The notes beneath the pieces are model-generated. The model saw nothing but the letters and a program-made list of their open reading frames with translations, searched no databases and was not told the DNA's origin. Below, one piece after another: positions 25,102 through 33,096 of a stretch of DNA of 40,118 nucleotides. The first letter of the stretch is position 1, and every line of letters begins with the position of its first letter. A program made the translations under genes and the position numbers. The DNA comes from Eubacteriales bacterium (GTDB lineage: Bacteria; Bacillota; Clostridia; Oscillospirales; Oscillospiraceae), in assembly GCA_030529725.1 (NCBI GenBank), contig JAUMWI010000012.1:1-40118 (forward strand), in the 5' to 3' direction.

Positions 25102-26523
25102 TTACAGGTTGTAGTACTTCTCGAATTCGACGGGGTGCGGAATAATCGAAATCTCACGGCACTCCTTGCGCTTGCGGGCGATATAGTTCTTGAGCAGCTC
25201 CTCGGGGAACACGCCGCCGGCAGTGAGGAAGTCGTGATCGGCCTCGAGAGCATCAAGGGCATCCTCCAATCTGGTGGGGAGACCTTGCAGCTTGGCCTTC
25301 TCCTCATCGGGCAGATCAAACAGGTTGCAGTCGTAGGGACCCCAGCCGTTTGCGTGCGGGTCGATCTTATTCTTGATGCCGTCGAGACCTGCCATCAGCA
25401 GCGCAGCATAGCAGAAATAGGGGTTGCAGGTAGCGTCCGGATTACGCAGCTCAAAGCGACGCAGCTTCGGGGACTTGGCGTATGCGGGGATACGAATGAC
25501 AGCACTGCGGTTGGAGGTCGCGTAGCCGACGGTGACAGGAGCCTCGTAGCCCGGCACAAGACGCTTGAAGGAGTTGGTGGACGGGTTGGTGAGGGCACAG
25601 AGAGCTGCAATATGCTTGAGCAGACCACCCATGAACCAGTGGGCTTCCTTGCTGAGGTGAGAGTAACCGTTATCGTCAGAGAAGACAGGCTCGCCATCCT
25701 TTAAAAGCAACATATGAACGTGCATACCGCTGCCGGCTTCGCCATAGATCGGCTTAGGCATCAGCGTGGCCGTCAGACCGTATTTGCGCGCGACGTTATG
25801 GATAATGTACTTGATGTTCATGGTGCCGTCTGCCATCGTGGACATCTTGCCGAGCAGAGGTTCGATCTCAAACTGAGCGTCGCCGACTTCGGGGTGATGA
25901 TACTTGACGGGAATGCCGGCCTTCTCAATCTCCATGCACATTTCACTGCGCGCCTCATAAGTCTTGTCGAGCGGCTTGGCGATGTGGTAGTGATCCTGAT
26001 AGGGAGCGACGCAGCCGGTGCCTTCGGTGTCGCTGTTCCAATGGGACTGTTCGGCATCAATGTGCAGGCCGATGTTATTGTGCGCGACCTTCCATTCCAC
26101 TTCGTTAAACAGGTAAAACTCAAATTCCGGCAGAATCATCATGGTGTCGGCAATGCCGCTCTCGCGCATGTACTTCTCGGCGGCGAGGACGATGTTGCGC
26201 GGATACTGGGCAAGCGGACGATTGACAGGATAGTCAATGATCATGGCATTGCCGATCATAGTGAGCGTCTTGACCTCGCAGAACGGGTCAATCATGGCAG
26301 TTTCAAGGTCGGGAATATAGACCATGTCACTCTTCTCGACCACAGCGTAGCCGTAGTTGGAAGCATCAAAGCCAATGCCGTTGGTCATCGTCTCTTCCGT
26401 GAAGTTGGCAGCAGGAACGGTGACGTGACGGAACTGACCGTTAATATCAACAATCTTGAAGTCGACCATTTTAATATCTTCTTCTTTAATGAGCTGGATA
26501 ATGTCCTTTGCAGTAACAGCCAT
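25102..26523 (-). CDS. glnA: Glutamine synthetase type I
   Basis: Forms glutamine from glutamate, ammonia and ATP. 473 residues, dodecameric GSI type. Metal- and substrate-binding motifs: LPEFEFYLF (Glu metal ligands), EVGDAQFEIE, KYIIHNVARKYGLTATLMPKPIYGEAGSGMHVHMLL, NPSTNSFKRLVPGYEAPV and RRFELRNPDATCNPYFCYAALLMAGLDGI. I do not see the NLYDLP-type adenylylation motif of enteric GSI-beta, so feedback rather than adenylylation control is likely. ATG at 26523 with GGAGG upstream. It lies directly after livF, in the same direction, without a clear promoter of its own, so co-transcription with the transporter is plausible. Confidence 0.95.
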   Translation of the reverse strand: MAVTAKDIIQLIKEEDIKMVDFKIVDINGQFRHVTVPAANFTEETMTNGIGFDASNYGYAVVEKSDMVYIPDLETAMIDPFCEVKTLTMIGNAMIIDYPVNRPLAQYPRNIVLAAEKYMRESGIADTMMILPEFEFYLFNEVEWKVAHNNIGLHIDAEQSHWNSDTEGTGCVAPYQDHYHIAKPLDKTYEARSEMCMEIEKAGIPVKYHHPEVGDAQFEIEPLLGKMSTMADGTMNIKYIIHNVARKYGLTATLMPKPIYGEAGSGMHVHMLLLKDGEPVFSDDNGYSHLSKEAHWFMGGLLKHIAALCALTNPSTNSFKRLVPGYEAPVTVGYATSNRSAVIRIPAYAKSPKLRRFELRNPDATCNPYFCYAALLMAGLDGIKNKIDPHANGWGPYDCNLFDLPDEEKAKLQGLPTRLEDALDALEADHDFLTAGGVFPEELLKNYIARKRKECREISIIPHPVEFEKYYNL

Positions 26524-26574
26524 GCTGCAATACCTCCTCAAAGTTGATATAAGAATAGGATACGGTGAAGGATA

Positions 26575-26611
26575 CCGATTGCCGATGGGGACCAGCCGCC
26601 TCGGCAATCGG
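26575..26611 (-). other. Stem-loop between livF and glnA
   Basis: CCGATTGCCGA and TCGGCAATCGG form an 11-base perfect stem with a 15-base loop. No U-tract follows in the minus direction, so it is likely an intercistronic structure that stabilises or moderates the livF end rather than a terminator. Confidence 0.5.
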
Positions 26612-26620
26612 CAGTTTCGC

Positions 26621-27334
26621 TTATTTACTCTTGCCGAGGTAGGCCTCCGCAATCTGTGGATCCTTGAGAAGCTCAATGCCCGGTCCGCTCTTGGTGATGC
26701 GGCCCTGTTCAAGCACATACGCCTTGTCCGCAACGGAGAGTGCCTTGAGTGCGTTCTGCTCGACAAGAAGGATCGTCTTGCCCATCGCCTTGATTTCCTT
26801 GATGGTCTCAAAGATCGTATTGATCAGCAGCGGCGCAAGACCGAGAGAAGGCTCATCAAGCATAATGACGTCCGGTGCGGACATAATGCCGCGGCCCATG
26901 GCGAGCATCTGCTGTTCACCGCCGGAGAGCGTACCGGCAATCTGGTTCTTGCGTTCTTCCAGACGCGGGAAGATCTCATACACACGCTTGAGATCCCTTG
27001 CAATGGTATCCTTGTCGCTTCTGAGATAGGCGCCGATCATCAGATTCTCATAAGTCGTGAGGTTTGCAAAGATCAGACGTCCTTCCGGAACCTGACAGAT
27101 GCCGGCCTTGACGACCTTGTTTGCCTGCGTGGGGAGCTTTTCGCCCTTGTAGATAATTTCGCCCGATTTGTACTTTACAAGGCCGGAAATTGCATTCATC
27201 ATGGAGGACTTACCGGCACCGTTGGAACCGATCATGGAGACGATCTGGCCCTGCTCAACCTCAAGGGAAATGCCCTTGAGAGCATGAATGCCGCCGTAGA
27301 AGACGTTCAGGTCCTTAATCTCAAGCATTGCCAT
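26621..27334 (-). CDS. livF: Branched-chain amino acid ABC transporter, ATP-binding protein LivF
   Basis: One of two ATPases energising the Liv importer. 237 residues. Walker A GSNGAGKSS (~36-44), Q-loop region, ABC signature LSGGEQQMLAMGR, Walker B VIMLDEPSLGLAP and the H-loop equivalent. The C-terminal GPGIELLKDPQIAEAYLG is typical of LivF. Start ATG at 27334 has GGAGG 7-8 bases upstream; the frame opens further upstream within livG but without a site. It overlaps livG by 14 bases. Confidence 0.95.
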   Translation of the reverse strand: MAMLEIKDLNVFYGGIHALKGISLEVEQGQIVSMIGSNGAGKSSMMNAISGLVKYKSGEIIYKGEKLPTQANKVVKAGICQVPEGRLIFANLTTYENLMIGAYLRSDKDTIARDLKRVYEIFPRLEERKNQIAGTLSGGEQQMLAMGRGIMSAPDVIMLDEPSLGLAPLLINTIFETIKEIKAMGKTILLVEQNALKALSVADKAYVLEQGRITKSGPGIELLKDPQIAEAYLGKSK

Positions 27335-28202
27335 CTTCCGTCTCCTCCTTTCCGAGATAAGCTTCAATGACTTCGGGGTTTTGCTGGATCTCAGCGGGTG
27401 TGCCTTCCGCCAGCGGCTTGCCGAAGTTGAGAACAAAGATGCGGTCGGACACGTTCATAATGAGATCCATATGATGCTCAATGATCAGAACGGTCAGATC
27501 GAAACGGTCGCGGATTTCACGGATCAGCTTCATCAGGGCGATCGTCTCCTCGGGGTTCATACCGGCGGCGGGCTCATCGAGGAGCAGAAGCTTGGGATCA
27601 GTTGCGAGAGCACGGGCGATCTCCAGCTTTCGCTGCTGACCGTACGGCAGGTTGACAGCAAGCATATCTTTAAACTGCCAGATACCCATGATCTTGAGAA
27701 GATCCTCCGTCTTTTGACGCAGTGCTTCCTCCTGGTGCGCATACTTGGTCAGCCATGCAGGACCGAGCTTGAAGCGGTAGAGCGACTGGAAGATGTTGTA
27801 GTCTGCACCGGCGTGACAGGCGGTGAGAACGTTGTTGAACACGGTCTCGCTCTTGAACAGACGAATGTTCTGGAAGGTGCGCGCCATGCCCTTGGACATG
27901 ATGTCATAGGGCTTGTTCTGAAGCACCTTCTTGGTCTCCGGCTTCTGGCCCTTGGCGTCATAGGTAATCAGACCGCGTCCGATGGTGTCACCGCAGAAGA
28001 TGATCTCACCCTCGGTGAGTGCATAAACACCGGTGATCAGGTTGAAGATGGTGGTCTTGCCGGCACCGTTCGGGCCGATGAGACCGTAAATCTCACCTTT
28101 TTTGATCTCAAATGTGACATCGCCGACAGCAGTCAGGCCGCCGAAACGCTTGGTCACATGGTCGAGCTTCAGCACGACTTCTTCACGAATTCTTTCACTC
28201 AT
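27321..28202 (-). CDS. livG: Branched-chain amino acid ABC transporter, ATP-binding protein LivG
   Basis: Second ATPase of the importer. 293 residues, longer than LivF. Walker A GPNGAGKTT (~42-50), signature LPYGQQRKLEIAR, Walker B LLLLDEPAAGMNPEE, H-loop VLIIEHHMDLIM. The insertion around MARTFQNIRLF and the TDPKLLLLDEPA layout are characteristic of LivG. ATG at 28202 overlaps the livM stop by four bases, so translation is coupled. Confidence 0.95.
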   Translation of the reverse strand: MSERIREEVVLKLDHVTKRFGGLTAVGDVTFEIKKGEIYGLIGPNGAGKTTIFNLITGVYALTEGEIIFCGDTIGRGLITYDAKGQKPETKKVLQNKPYDIMSKGMARTFQNIRLFKSETVFNNVLTACHAGADYNIFQSLYRFKLGPAWLTKYAHQEEALRQKTEDLLKIMGIWQFKDMLAVNLPYGQQRKLEIARALATDPKLLLLDEPAAGMNPEETIALMKLIREIRDRFDLTVLIIEHHMDLIMNVSDRIFVLNFGKPLAEGTPAEIQQNPEVIEAYLGKEETEDGNA

Positions 28203-29146
28203 TGTGCGCTCGCCTCCTTTCCTCCGTCGTCAGCAGGGGGCAGCTTGCGGTTTTTCCCCGTGATCTTGCCAAACACCCACTTGATGAAGTAACCCACGCG
28301 CAGCTCTTTGCCGCCCATAAGGCCCTTCGGACGGACGATCATGATGACGATAACGGCGAGACCGTAGAACACGAGACGCCAGTCGCCGACTGCACGCAGC
28401 AGCTCCGGCAGCGCGCACAGCAGCAGCGTACCGAGTACGGAGCCGGTGATCGAGCCCATGCCGCCGAAGATAACCATAATGGTGTACTCAGTGGACTTTG
28501 CCATCATAAACATCTTGGGCTGGACGTAACCGAAGTAGTGAGCGAGCATACCGCCTGCAATACCGGCATAGAGCGCGGACATGCACATGGCGAGCATCTT
28601 GCTCTTAAAGGTATTGATGCCGCTCATCTGCGCCGCCAGCTCGTCCTCGCGGACAGCCAGCATGCTGCGGCCGTGCTTAGAGTTCATAAGAAAGGCGGTA
28701 GCAGTAATAAAGAGAACGACAACAACAAGCGCGAAGACGAACGTCGTCTTGAGCGGAACACCGGGGACACCCTTTGCGCCGTCAAGCGTGAAGGAGCGTC
28801 CACCGACGCTGATATTAAGCTGCAAATTGTTGAAAATCAGACGGATCGCCTCGCCGACGCCGAGGGTGGCAATGCAGAAGTAGTCACCCTTGAGATTCAG
28901 AGTGATCTTGCCGAGTGCTGCGCCAAGCAGCATGGAGACAAGACCTGCGACGATCAGTGCTACCCAGTAGGGCAGGCCGAATGCCATCGTGCAGATAACG
29001 GAGACGTAAGCGCCGATGCACACAAAACCTGCATGACCGAAGGAGAACATACCGGTGTAACCGGTCAGGATGGAGAGGCCCAACACGATGAGCATCGTGT
29101 AGCAGGACTGGATCAGAATACCTTCAATGTAGTACCAGCTAAACAT
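28199..29146 (-). CDS. livM: Branched-chain amino acid ABC transporter, permease LivM
   Basis: Permease of the Liv importer, 315 residues, about eight to nine hydrophobic segments. Family marks are TGYTGMFSFGHAGFVCIGAYVS near the N-terminus, IATLGVGEAIRLI, and the cytoplasmic coupling-helix region GRSMLAVREDELAAQMSGIN. The C-terminus is a soluble Lys-rich tail. The ATG follows GGGGGGAGGA. It lies 16 bases after livH and pairs with it to form the transmembrane channel. Confidence 0.93.
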   Translation of the reverse strand: MFSWYYIEGILIQSCYTMLIVLGLSILTGYTGMFSFGHAGFVCIGAYVSVICTMAFGLPYWVALIVAGLVSMLLGAALGKITLNLKGDYFCIATLGVGEAIRLIFNNLQLNISVGGRSFTLDGAKGVPGVPLKTTFVFALVVVVLFITATAFLMNSKHGRSMLAVREDELAAQMSGINTFKSKMLAMCMSALYAGIAGGMLAHYFGYVQPKMFMMAKSTEYTIMVIFGGMGSITGSVLGTLLLCALPELLRAVGDWRLVFYGLAVIVIMIVRPKGLMGGKELRVGYFIKWVFGKITGKNRKLPPADDGGKEASAQ

Positions 29147-29162
29147 ATTCTATCCTCCCCCC

Positions 29163-30035
29163 TTATGCCTTGTCTTCGGTGATCTTGCCCATCAGACCGG
29201 ACGGCTTGACGACAAGAACGATGATCAGCAGCGCATAGACGAACAGATCGCGGTAAGCGGAGTTCCAGGATGCCACGAAAATCTCCATGATGCCCAGCAG
29301 CACCGAGCCGAGAATGGCACCGGGAAGACTGCCGAGACCGCCAAAGACAGCCGCGACAAAGGACTTGTTGGTGATCAGACCGATGGTGGGCTTGACAATG
29401 AAGCGCATGCCGTAAAGCATACCGGCAAAACCGGCCAGCACGCCGCCCATCAGGAAGATAACAAAAATGACGAGGTCACCGTTAATGCCCATCAGAGTGG
29501 CAGCCTTCTCGTTGTAGGAGCAGGCACGAATGGCAAGACCGATCTTGGTTTTTTGTATGATAAACATCAGGAGCAGCAGGGAAACTGCCGTCACAATGAT
29601 CATCAGCAAGCTGTCGTAGCCGAGGCTGAGGTTGCCGATATGAATGTACTGATTGAAAATTTCGGGATAGTTGCGGGGAGTGCCGTCAATCACGGCAATT
29701 ACGAAGTTTTCCAGAAAAATAGAAGCGCCCATGGCCGAGATGATAAAGTACAGCGACGGCGCATGACGCTTGCGCAGCGGGGAGTACACAAGGCGTTCAA
29801 TGATGATCGCCAGGATACCGCTGCCCAGACCGCACAGAAGGAACGTGACAAGGAACGGACAGCCGAGCGCCGTGAGCGCGAAGTAGCCAACGTATGCGCC
29901 GACCATGATAACACCGCCGTGCGCGAAGTTGGAGAAGTTCATAATACTGTAGACCAGTGAATAGCCAACAGACATCAGGGCGTACATACCGCCCAGACAA
30001 ATGCCGTTAACAAGCTGTTGGAGATAATATTCCAT
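29163..30035 (-). CDS. livH: Branched-chain amino acid ABC transporter, permease LivH
   Basis: Partner permease, 290 residues with about eight hydrophobic segments. Typical N-terminal sequence LVNGICLGGMYALMSVGYSLVYSIMNFSNFAHG and the coupling-helix segment KIGLAIRACSYNEKAATLMGIN. GGAGG lies 13 bases before the ATG, a slightly long spacing. It follows the binding-protein gene with a 106-base gap that holds a stable hairpin. Confidence 0.93.
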   Translation of the reverse strand: MEYYLQQLVNGICLGGMYALMSVGYSLVYSIMNFSNFAHGGVIMVGAYVGYFALTALGCPFLVTFLLCGLGSGILAIIIERLVYSPLRKRHAPSLYFIISAMGASIFLENFVIAVIDGTPRNYPEIFNQYIHIGNLSLGYDSLLMIIVTAVSLLLLMFIIQKTKIGLAIRACSYNEKAATLMGINGDLVIFVIFLMGGVLAGFAGMLYGMRFIVKPTIGLITNKSFVAAVFGGLGSLPGAILGSVLLGIMEIFVASWNSAYRDLFVYALLIIVLVVKPSGLMGKITEDKA

Positions 30036-30069
30036 CTCTTATATACAGCCTCCTTTGCTTACTGTTAAC

Positions 30070-30099
30070 CTCGGGCGCCCCGGTTAAGGGACGCCCGAG
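30070..30099 (-). other. Stem-loop between livJ and livH
   Basis: CTCGGGCG-CCC pairs with GGG-a-CGCCCGAG across a short loop; a GC-rich, very stable hairpin with no U-tract in the minus direction. Typical place for a structure that keeps binding-protein mRNA at a higher level than the permease mRNA (inference). Confidence 0.55.
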
Positions 30100-30141
30100 T
30101 GCCAAAATCAATGATTAACTTGATAAAGATGTGCCGACAGA

Positions 30142-31308
30142 TCAGCCTGCAGCAACGGAAGCAACGAACTTGTAGGTTCTGTTGGCACCGTCGATCTGCT
30201 CAACAACACCGCTCTTGCCGACGGGGTTGTGGGTGGCGGGGTCAAGCTTAATGGTACCGGTGATACCGGTCACTTCGATTTCGGTATAAGCCTTGGCGAT
30301 GGCTTCAGCATCAGCGGAGCCGGCCTTTTCAACGGCAGCGCACCAGGTCAGGAAGGCATCGTAAGCCATGTAGCCGTTGAGCTCCATCTTGGCGCCGTTC
30401 CAGCGGGCACCGTATTCCTGACGCCAGGATTCGGTGGAGGGGTCAACGAGGGAGACGTGGTTGATGACGTAGGAGCCGTCAACAGCCTCAGCGGCATCGA
30501 AGAGAACTTCGGAGGCGCAGCCGTCACCGCCGAGCATCGGCAGATCCATGCCGAGGGTACGAGCCTGCTTGTGGATCATGATGAAGTCCTGATAGAAGAT
30601 CGGGGTGAAGATGAGCTGAGCGCCGCTGTCGCGGATGGTGGTGAGCTGAGCAGTGAAGTCAGCGTCGCCGCCGTTGTACTTTTCTTCCGCAACGATCGTG
30701 CCGCCCTTGCCTTCGAAGACCTTAACGAAGTTGTCCTTGAGGCCCTGGCCGTAGTCGTCGTTCACGTCATAGAGAATGGCGACCTTATCAAAGCCGAGAT
30801 TGTCATACACGAAGGTACCGGCGATACGGCCCTGTTCGGGATCGAGGAAGCAAACGCGGAAGTTGTACTCCTGCAGAACGCCGTCCTGAACGGTAACCTT
30901 TTCGTTGGTAGCAACGGTGGACATATCGGAGATGTGATACTCATTGAGGACGGACTGGATAGCAATGCACTGGCCGGAAGCATTCGGGCCGATGATGCCG
31001 CAGACCTTATCCTGAGCGCACAGACGCTTGGCTACGTTAACAGCCTCCTGAGCGTCGCCCTTGGTGTCGTAGCAAATGAGTTCGATCTGCTTGCCGAGAA
31101 TGCCGCCTTCCGCATTCTTCTTTTCGACAAGGAGCTTGAGGGTCTGGCTTTCGCAGGTGCCGTAAGCAGCCTGGTCGCCGGTGAGGGAACCCATCCAGCC
31201 GAGCTTGATGGTGTCATCGCCGCCCGTGGAGCCATTGTCGCCGCCGCAGCCGGCGAGCAGGCCAACGAGCATCAGGGATGCAAGAACAAGAGCAAGTAGT
31301 TTACGCAT
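30142..31308 (-). CDS. livJ: Branched-chain amino acid ABC transporter, substrate-binding lipoprotein LivJ/K type
   Basis: Extracellular lipid-anchored receptor of the Liv importer. 388 residues. The signal peptide ends with a lipobox LAGC (Cys21) after a hydrophobic stretch. The mature protein shows the periplasmic-binding fold: IKLGWMGSLTGDQAAYG at the start, PNASGQCIAIQSVLNEY, FVYDNLGFDKVAILYDVNDDYGQG and a ligand-hinge segment. A strong AGGAGG precedes the ATG. It heads the liv cluster after a long leader. Exact amino acid specificity cannot be read from the sequence. Confidence 0.92.
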   Translation of the reverse strand: MRKLLALVLASLMLVGLLAGCGGDNGSTGGDDTIKLGWMGSLTGDQAAYGTCESQTLKLLVEKKNAEGGILGKQIELICYDTKGDAQEAVNVAKRLCAQDKVCGIIGPNASGQCIAIQSVLNEYHISDMSTVATNEKVTVQDGVLQEYNFRVCFLDPEQGRIAGTFVYDNLGFDKVAILYDVNDDYGQGLKDNFVKVFEGKGGTIVAEEKYNGGDADFTAQLTTIRDSGAQLIFTPIFYQDFIMIHKQARTLGMDLPMLGGDGCASEVLFDAAEAVDGSYVINHVSLVDPSTESWRQEYGARWNGAKMELNGYMAYDAFLTWCAAVEKAGSADAEAIAKAYTEIEVTGITGTIKLDPATHNPVGKSGVVEQIDGANRTYKFVASVAAG

Positions 31309-31332
31309 GAGAGATTCCTCCTTTTATTATTT

Positions 31333-31348
31333 GTCCTCCGCTGAGGAC
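31333..31348 (-). other. Small hairpin next to the livJ ribosome-binding site
   Basis: GTCCTC-AGCG-GAGGAC on the minus strand is a 6-base stem with a 4-base loop, placed about 11 bases before the AAGGAGG of livJ. It could affect ribosome access. Short, so only suggestive. Confidence 0.35.
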
Positions 31349-31370
31349 GGGGGCAGTTCTCTGAATTGCA

Positions 31371-31445
31371 TTACCAAGAGACAACAAATTCTTTTTCAAG
31401 CTCCTCTGCATGGTGCAAAAGAGAAGAAAGTCTGTGCGTTCGCAT
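31371..31445 (-). CDS. Possible 24-residue leader peptide in the liv leader
   Basis: On the minus strand an ATG at 31445 opens a 24-codon frame that ends in TAA at 31371: it starts MRTHRLSSLLHHAEE and ends VVSW. The upstream sequence has only a weak AGG site. It contains four Leu and two Val codons, suggestive of but far from proof of an attenuation peptide. No counterpart is known to me. Treat as a candidate. Confidence 0.2.
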   Translation of the reverse strand: MRTHRLSSLLHHAEELEKEFVVSW

Positions 31446-31528
31446 CAAATCGCCTGATCCGGGAGACGAAACACGGGCTTATCTTGAATAGGGAGGGCGT
31501 GCAATTCCTTGAGAATTCGACATAACTG

Positions 31529-31557
31529 ATTATAATGGGAAATTTACTTTTGTGCAA
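31529..31557 (-). promoter_or_regulatory. Promoter candidate for the liv operon
   Basis: On the minus strand, TATAAT (31534-31529) lies 17 bases from TTGCAC (31557-31552). The -35 match is weak, the -10 perfect. The predicted leader to livJ is about 215 bases, unusually long. The -10 is palindromic, so the opposite strand also looks promoter-like. Confidence 0.5.
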
Positions 31558-31842
31558 GCTGAAAAGCAAAAAAGCGATACTCGAATTGAAAAATGTACAA
31601 AATAAACAAAATGCGCGTGCGCCGAAAACCTGAATCGCCGGATCAAAAAGAGAATCTCCTTGTTTTGCAGGATGTTTCTTTTTGCACAAATGAATATTTA
31701 ACGCTTTGAGAAGAATAAAAAACGCGTGAATGTTTGAATTGAGCAAAATAAGGTCAAATCAGACAAGAATGAATATTCGAAAAGAAAAACTTGCAAATCA
31801 TAGTTCCAAACCCGGGCAAGTGCAAAAAAGCATTGGTCAATT
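31558..31842. other. AT-rich non-coding stretch between the liv leader and the M20 gene
   Basis: About 285 bases with much lower GC than the surroundings. No gene is convincing. On the minus strand it probably holds the end of the M20 transcript: ACTTGC and GCAAGT arms (roughly 31788-31822) around a ~22-base loop, followed by TTTTTC, could form a weak terminator. I see no other recognisable element. Confidence 0.4.
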
Positions 31843-32961
31843 TTAACAAAATTCCAGAATTTTTCGATACAGGTCACCAATCGGCTCAATCAGTGCGTCC
31901 GGGAAATCAAATGTAACGGTATGAATGGGCGGACAGTCCCCACCGCCGATGTAGAATATGGCGCCGGGGATCTTTTTGGTGTACCAGCCAAAGTCCTCGC
32001 TGGCGCGGAACGGCTCGGCAAGCTCCTCCACGGGAATGTCCAGCTCGCGGGCGGCACGGCGTACCTTCTCAGCGCACGCGGCGTGGTTAAAGGTGTCAGG
32101 AAAGACGTCCTCATAGCGGACGGAGCATTGGAGACCGTGCTGAGCGGAGAGCTCCCGTGCGGTTTTCTCAATCGCATGAAGCAGGTCGTCGAGTTCTTCG
32201 CCGAGCGAGCCACGCACGGTGAGCAGCAGTTCGCCGTGGCCGGCGTTTGTGCCGAATGCATGCTCGCCGACATTGACTGCGATGACGGTAATGAGTGTCA
32301 TGCCGCGGTATTTGGGGTTTTTGGCAAGACCGTCGAGCGCAAGCACCAGTTCGGAAATGGCAAAAGCAGGGTTGCGGCCGTTTTCGGGATAGCAGGCATG
32401 GGACTTTTTTCCCTCAAAGGTGAGGATCATGCCGGTGGAGGCAAACTGCGCCGTGCCGTCAGGGGCAGCAACAGCACCGAAGCGCAGTCCCGGCAAATTA
32501 TGAACGGCATAAATCTCAGAAATGTTCTTTTCCGCCAAGAGAGCAGCACATTCCTTGCCGCCCTGCCCGGTCTCCTCTGCGTGCTGGAAGATGAGATACA
32601 CGTTTTGGTCGGCACCGTTCTCGTCGAGGTCGAGCGCAAAGGCGGCAAGTGCGGCGGCGTGTCCGTCGTGGCCGCATTTGTGGGAGACACCGGGGAATTG
32701 CGAGGCGTAGGGCACAAAGTCCGGAGCCTCCTCAATGGGCAGCGCATCAAAGTCGGCGCGGAAAGCAACAGAGGACTTGTCATCGCCGGCATAGGAAACT
32801 GCGTAAAACCATCTGCCGCAATCCGTGATTTCCAGTTTTGTATGCGCTTTCAGAAATTCCATCAGGTGCGTTTTTGTCCACGTTTCGTGCATGGAAAGCT
32901 CGGGGTGTGCGTGAAGCTGATGGCGCAGCTCAGTGGCGGCGGTGAAAATCTCGTGTTTCAA
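31843..32961 (-). CDS. M20-family (M20D) amidohydrolase/peptidase
   Basis: Metal-dependent hydrolase, 372 residues. Conserved motifs: RHQLHAHPELSMHE (N-terminus), FRADFDALPIEE (metal-bridging Asp), HKCGHDGHAAALA (metal ligands) and FQHAEETGQGGKECA (general-base Glu pair), ending in the C-terminal ASEDFGWY motif with metal-ligand function and a conserved GGGDCPPIHT. These proteins cleave N-acyl amino acids or small peptides. Start TTG at 32961 is favoured because AAGGAG ends at 32970, eight bases upstream; a GTG at 32970 touches the site. It lies downstream of the MBL gene in the same direction. Confidence 0.85.
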   Translation of the reverse strand: MKHEIFTAATELRHQLHAHPELSMHETWTKTHLMEFLKAHTKLEITDCGRWFYAVSYAGDDKSSVAFRADFDALPIEEAPDFVPYASQFPGVSHKCGHDGHAAALAAFALDLDENGADQNVYLIFQHAEETGQGGKECAALLAEKNISEIYAVHNLPGLRFGAVAAPDGTAQFASTGMILTFEGKKSHACYPENGRNPAFAISELVLALDGLAKNPKYRGMTLITVIAVNVGEHAFGTNAGHGELLLTVRGSLGEELDDLLHAIEKTARELSAQHGLQCSVRYEDVFPDTFNHAACAEKVRRAARELDIPVEELAEPFRASEDFGWYTKKIPGAIFYIGGGDCPPIHTVTFDFPDALIEPIGDLYRKILEFC

Positions 32962-32986
32962 GAGGATCACTCCTTATATATTTTGT

Positions 32987-33004
32987 GCAGGAGAAGACTC
33001 CTGC
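32987..33004 (-). other. Hairpin before the M20 ribosome-binding site
   Basis: GCAGGAG-TCTT-CTCCTGC on the minus strand is a 7-base perfect stem ending about 10 bases before the AAGGAG of the M20 gene. No U-tract follows. It may influence translation or be the 3' end structure of the MBL message. Confidence 0.35.
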
Positions 33005-33096
33005 CGTTATCTGAAGTTAAGGGAAAAGAAGCTGTACAGGTCTTCTCTAACAGAATATGCATCGGGAATAGAAAATAGTTGTGCTGCTTGTGCGCA

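Noticed and set aside
31509..31536. Plus-strand promoter TTGAGA-16-TATAAT in the liv intergenic region
   Set aside because: The -10 is palindromic, and no plus-strand gene follows for more than 2 kb, so the minus-strand reading toward livJ is preferred.
31396..31746. Minus-strand frame of 116 codons in the AT-rich region upstream of livJ
   Set aside because: No good ribosome site, Phe/Cys/Leu-rich composition typical of translated AT-rich spacer, and it overlaps the liv promoter and leader.
32987..33004. Terminator of the MBL gene
   Set aside because: The stem is good but the following minus-strand sequence is A-rich, not U-rich; listed only as a hairpin.
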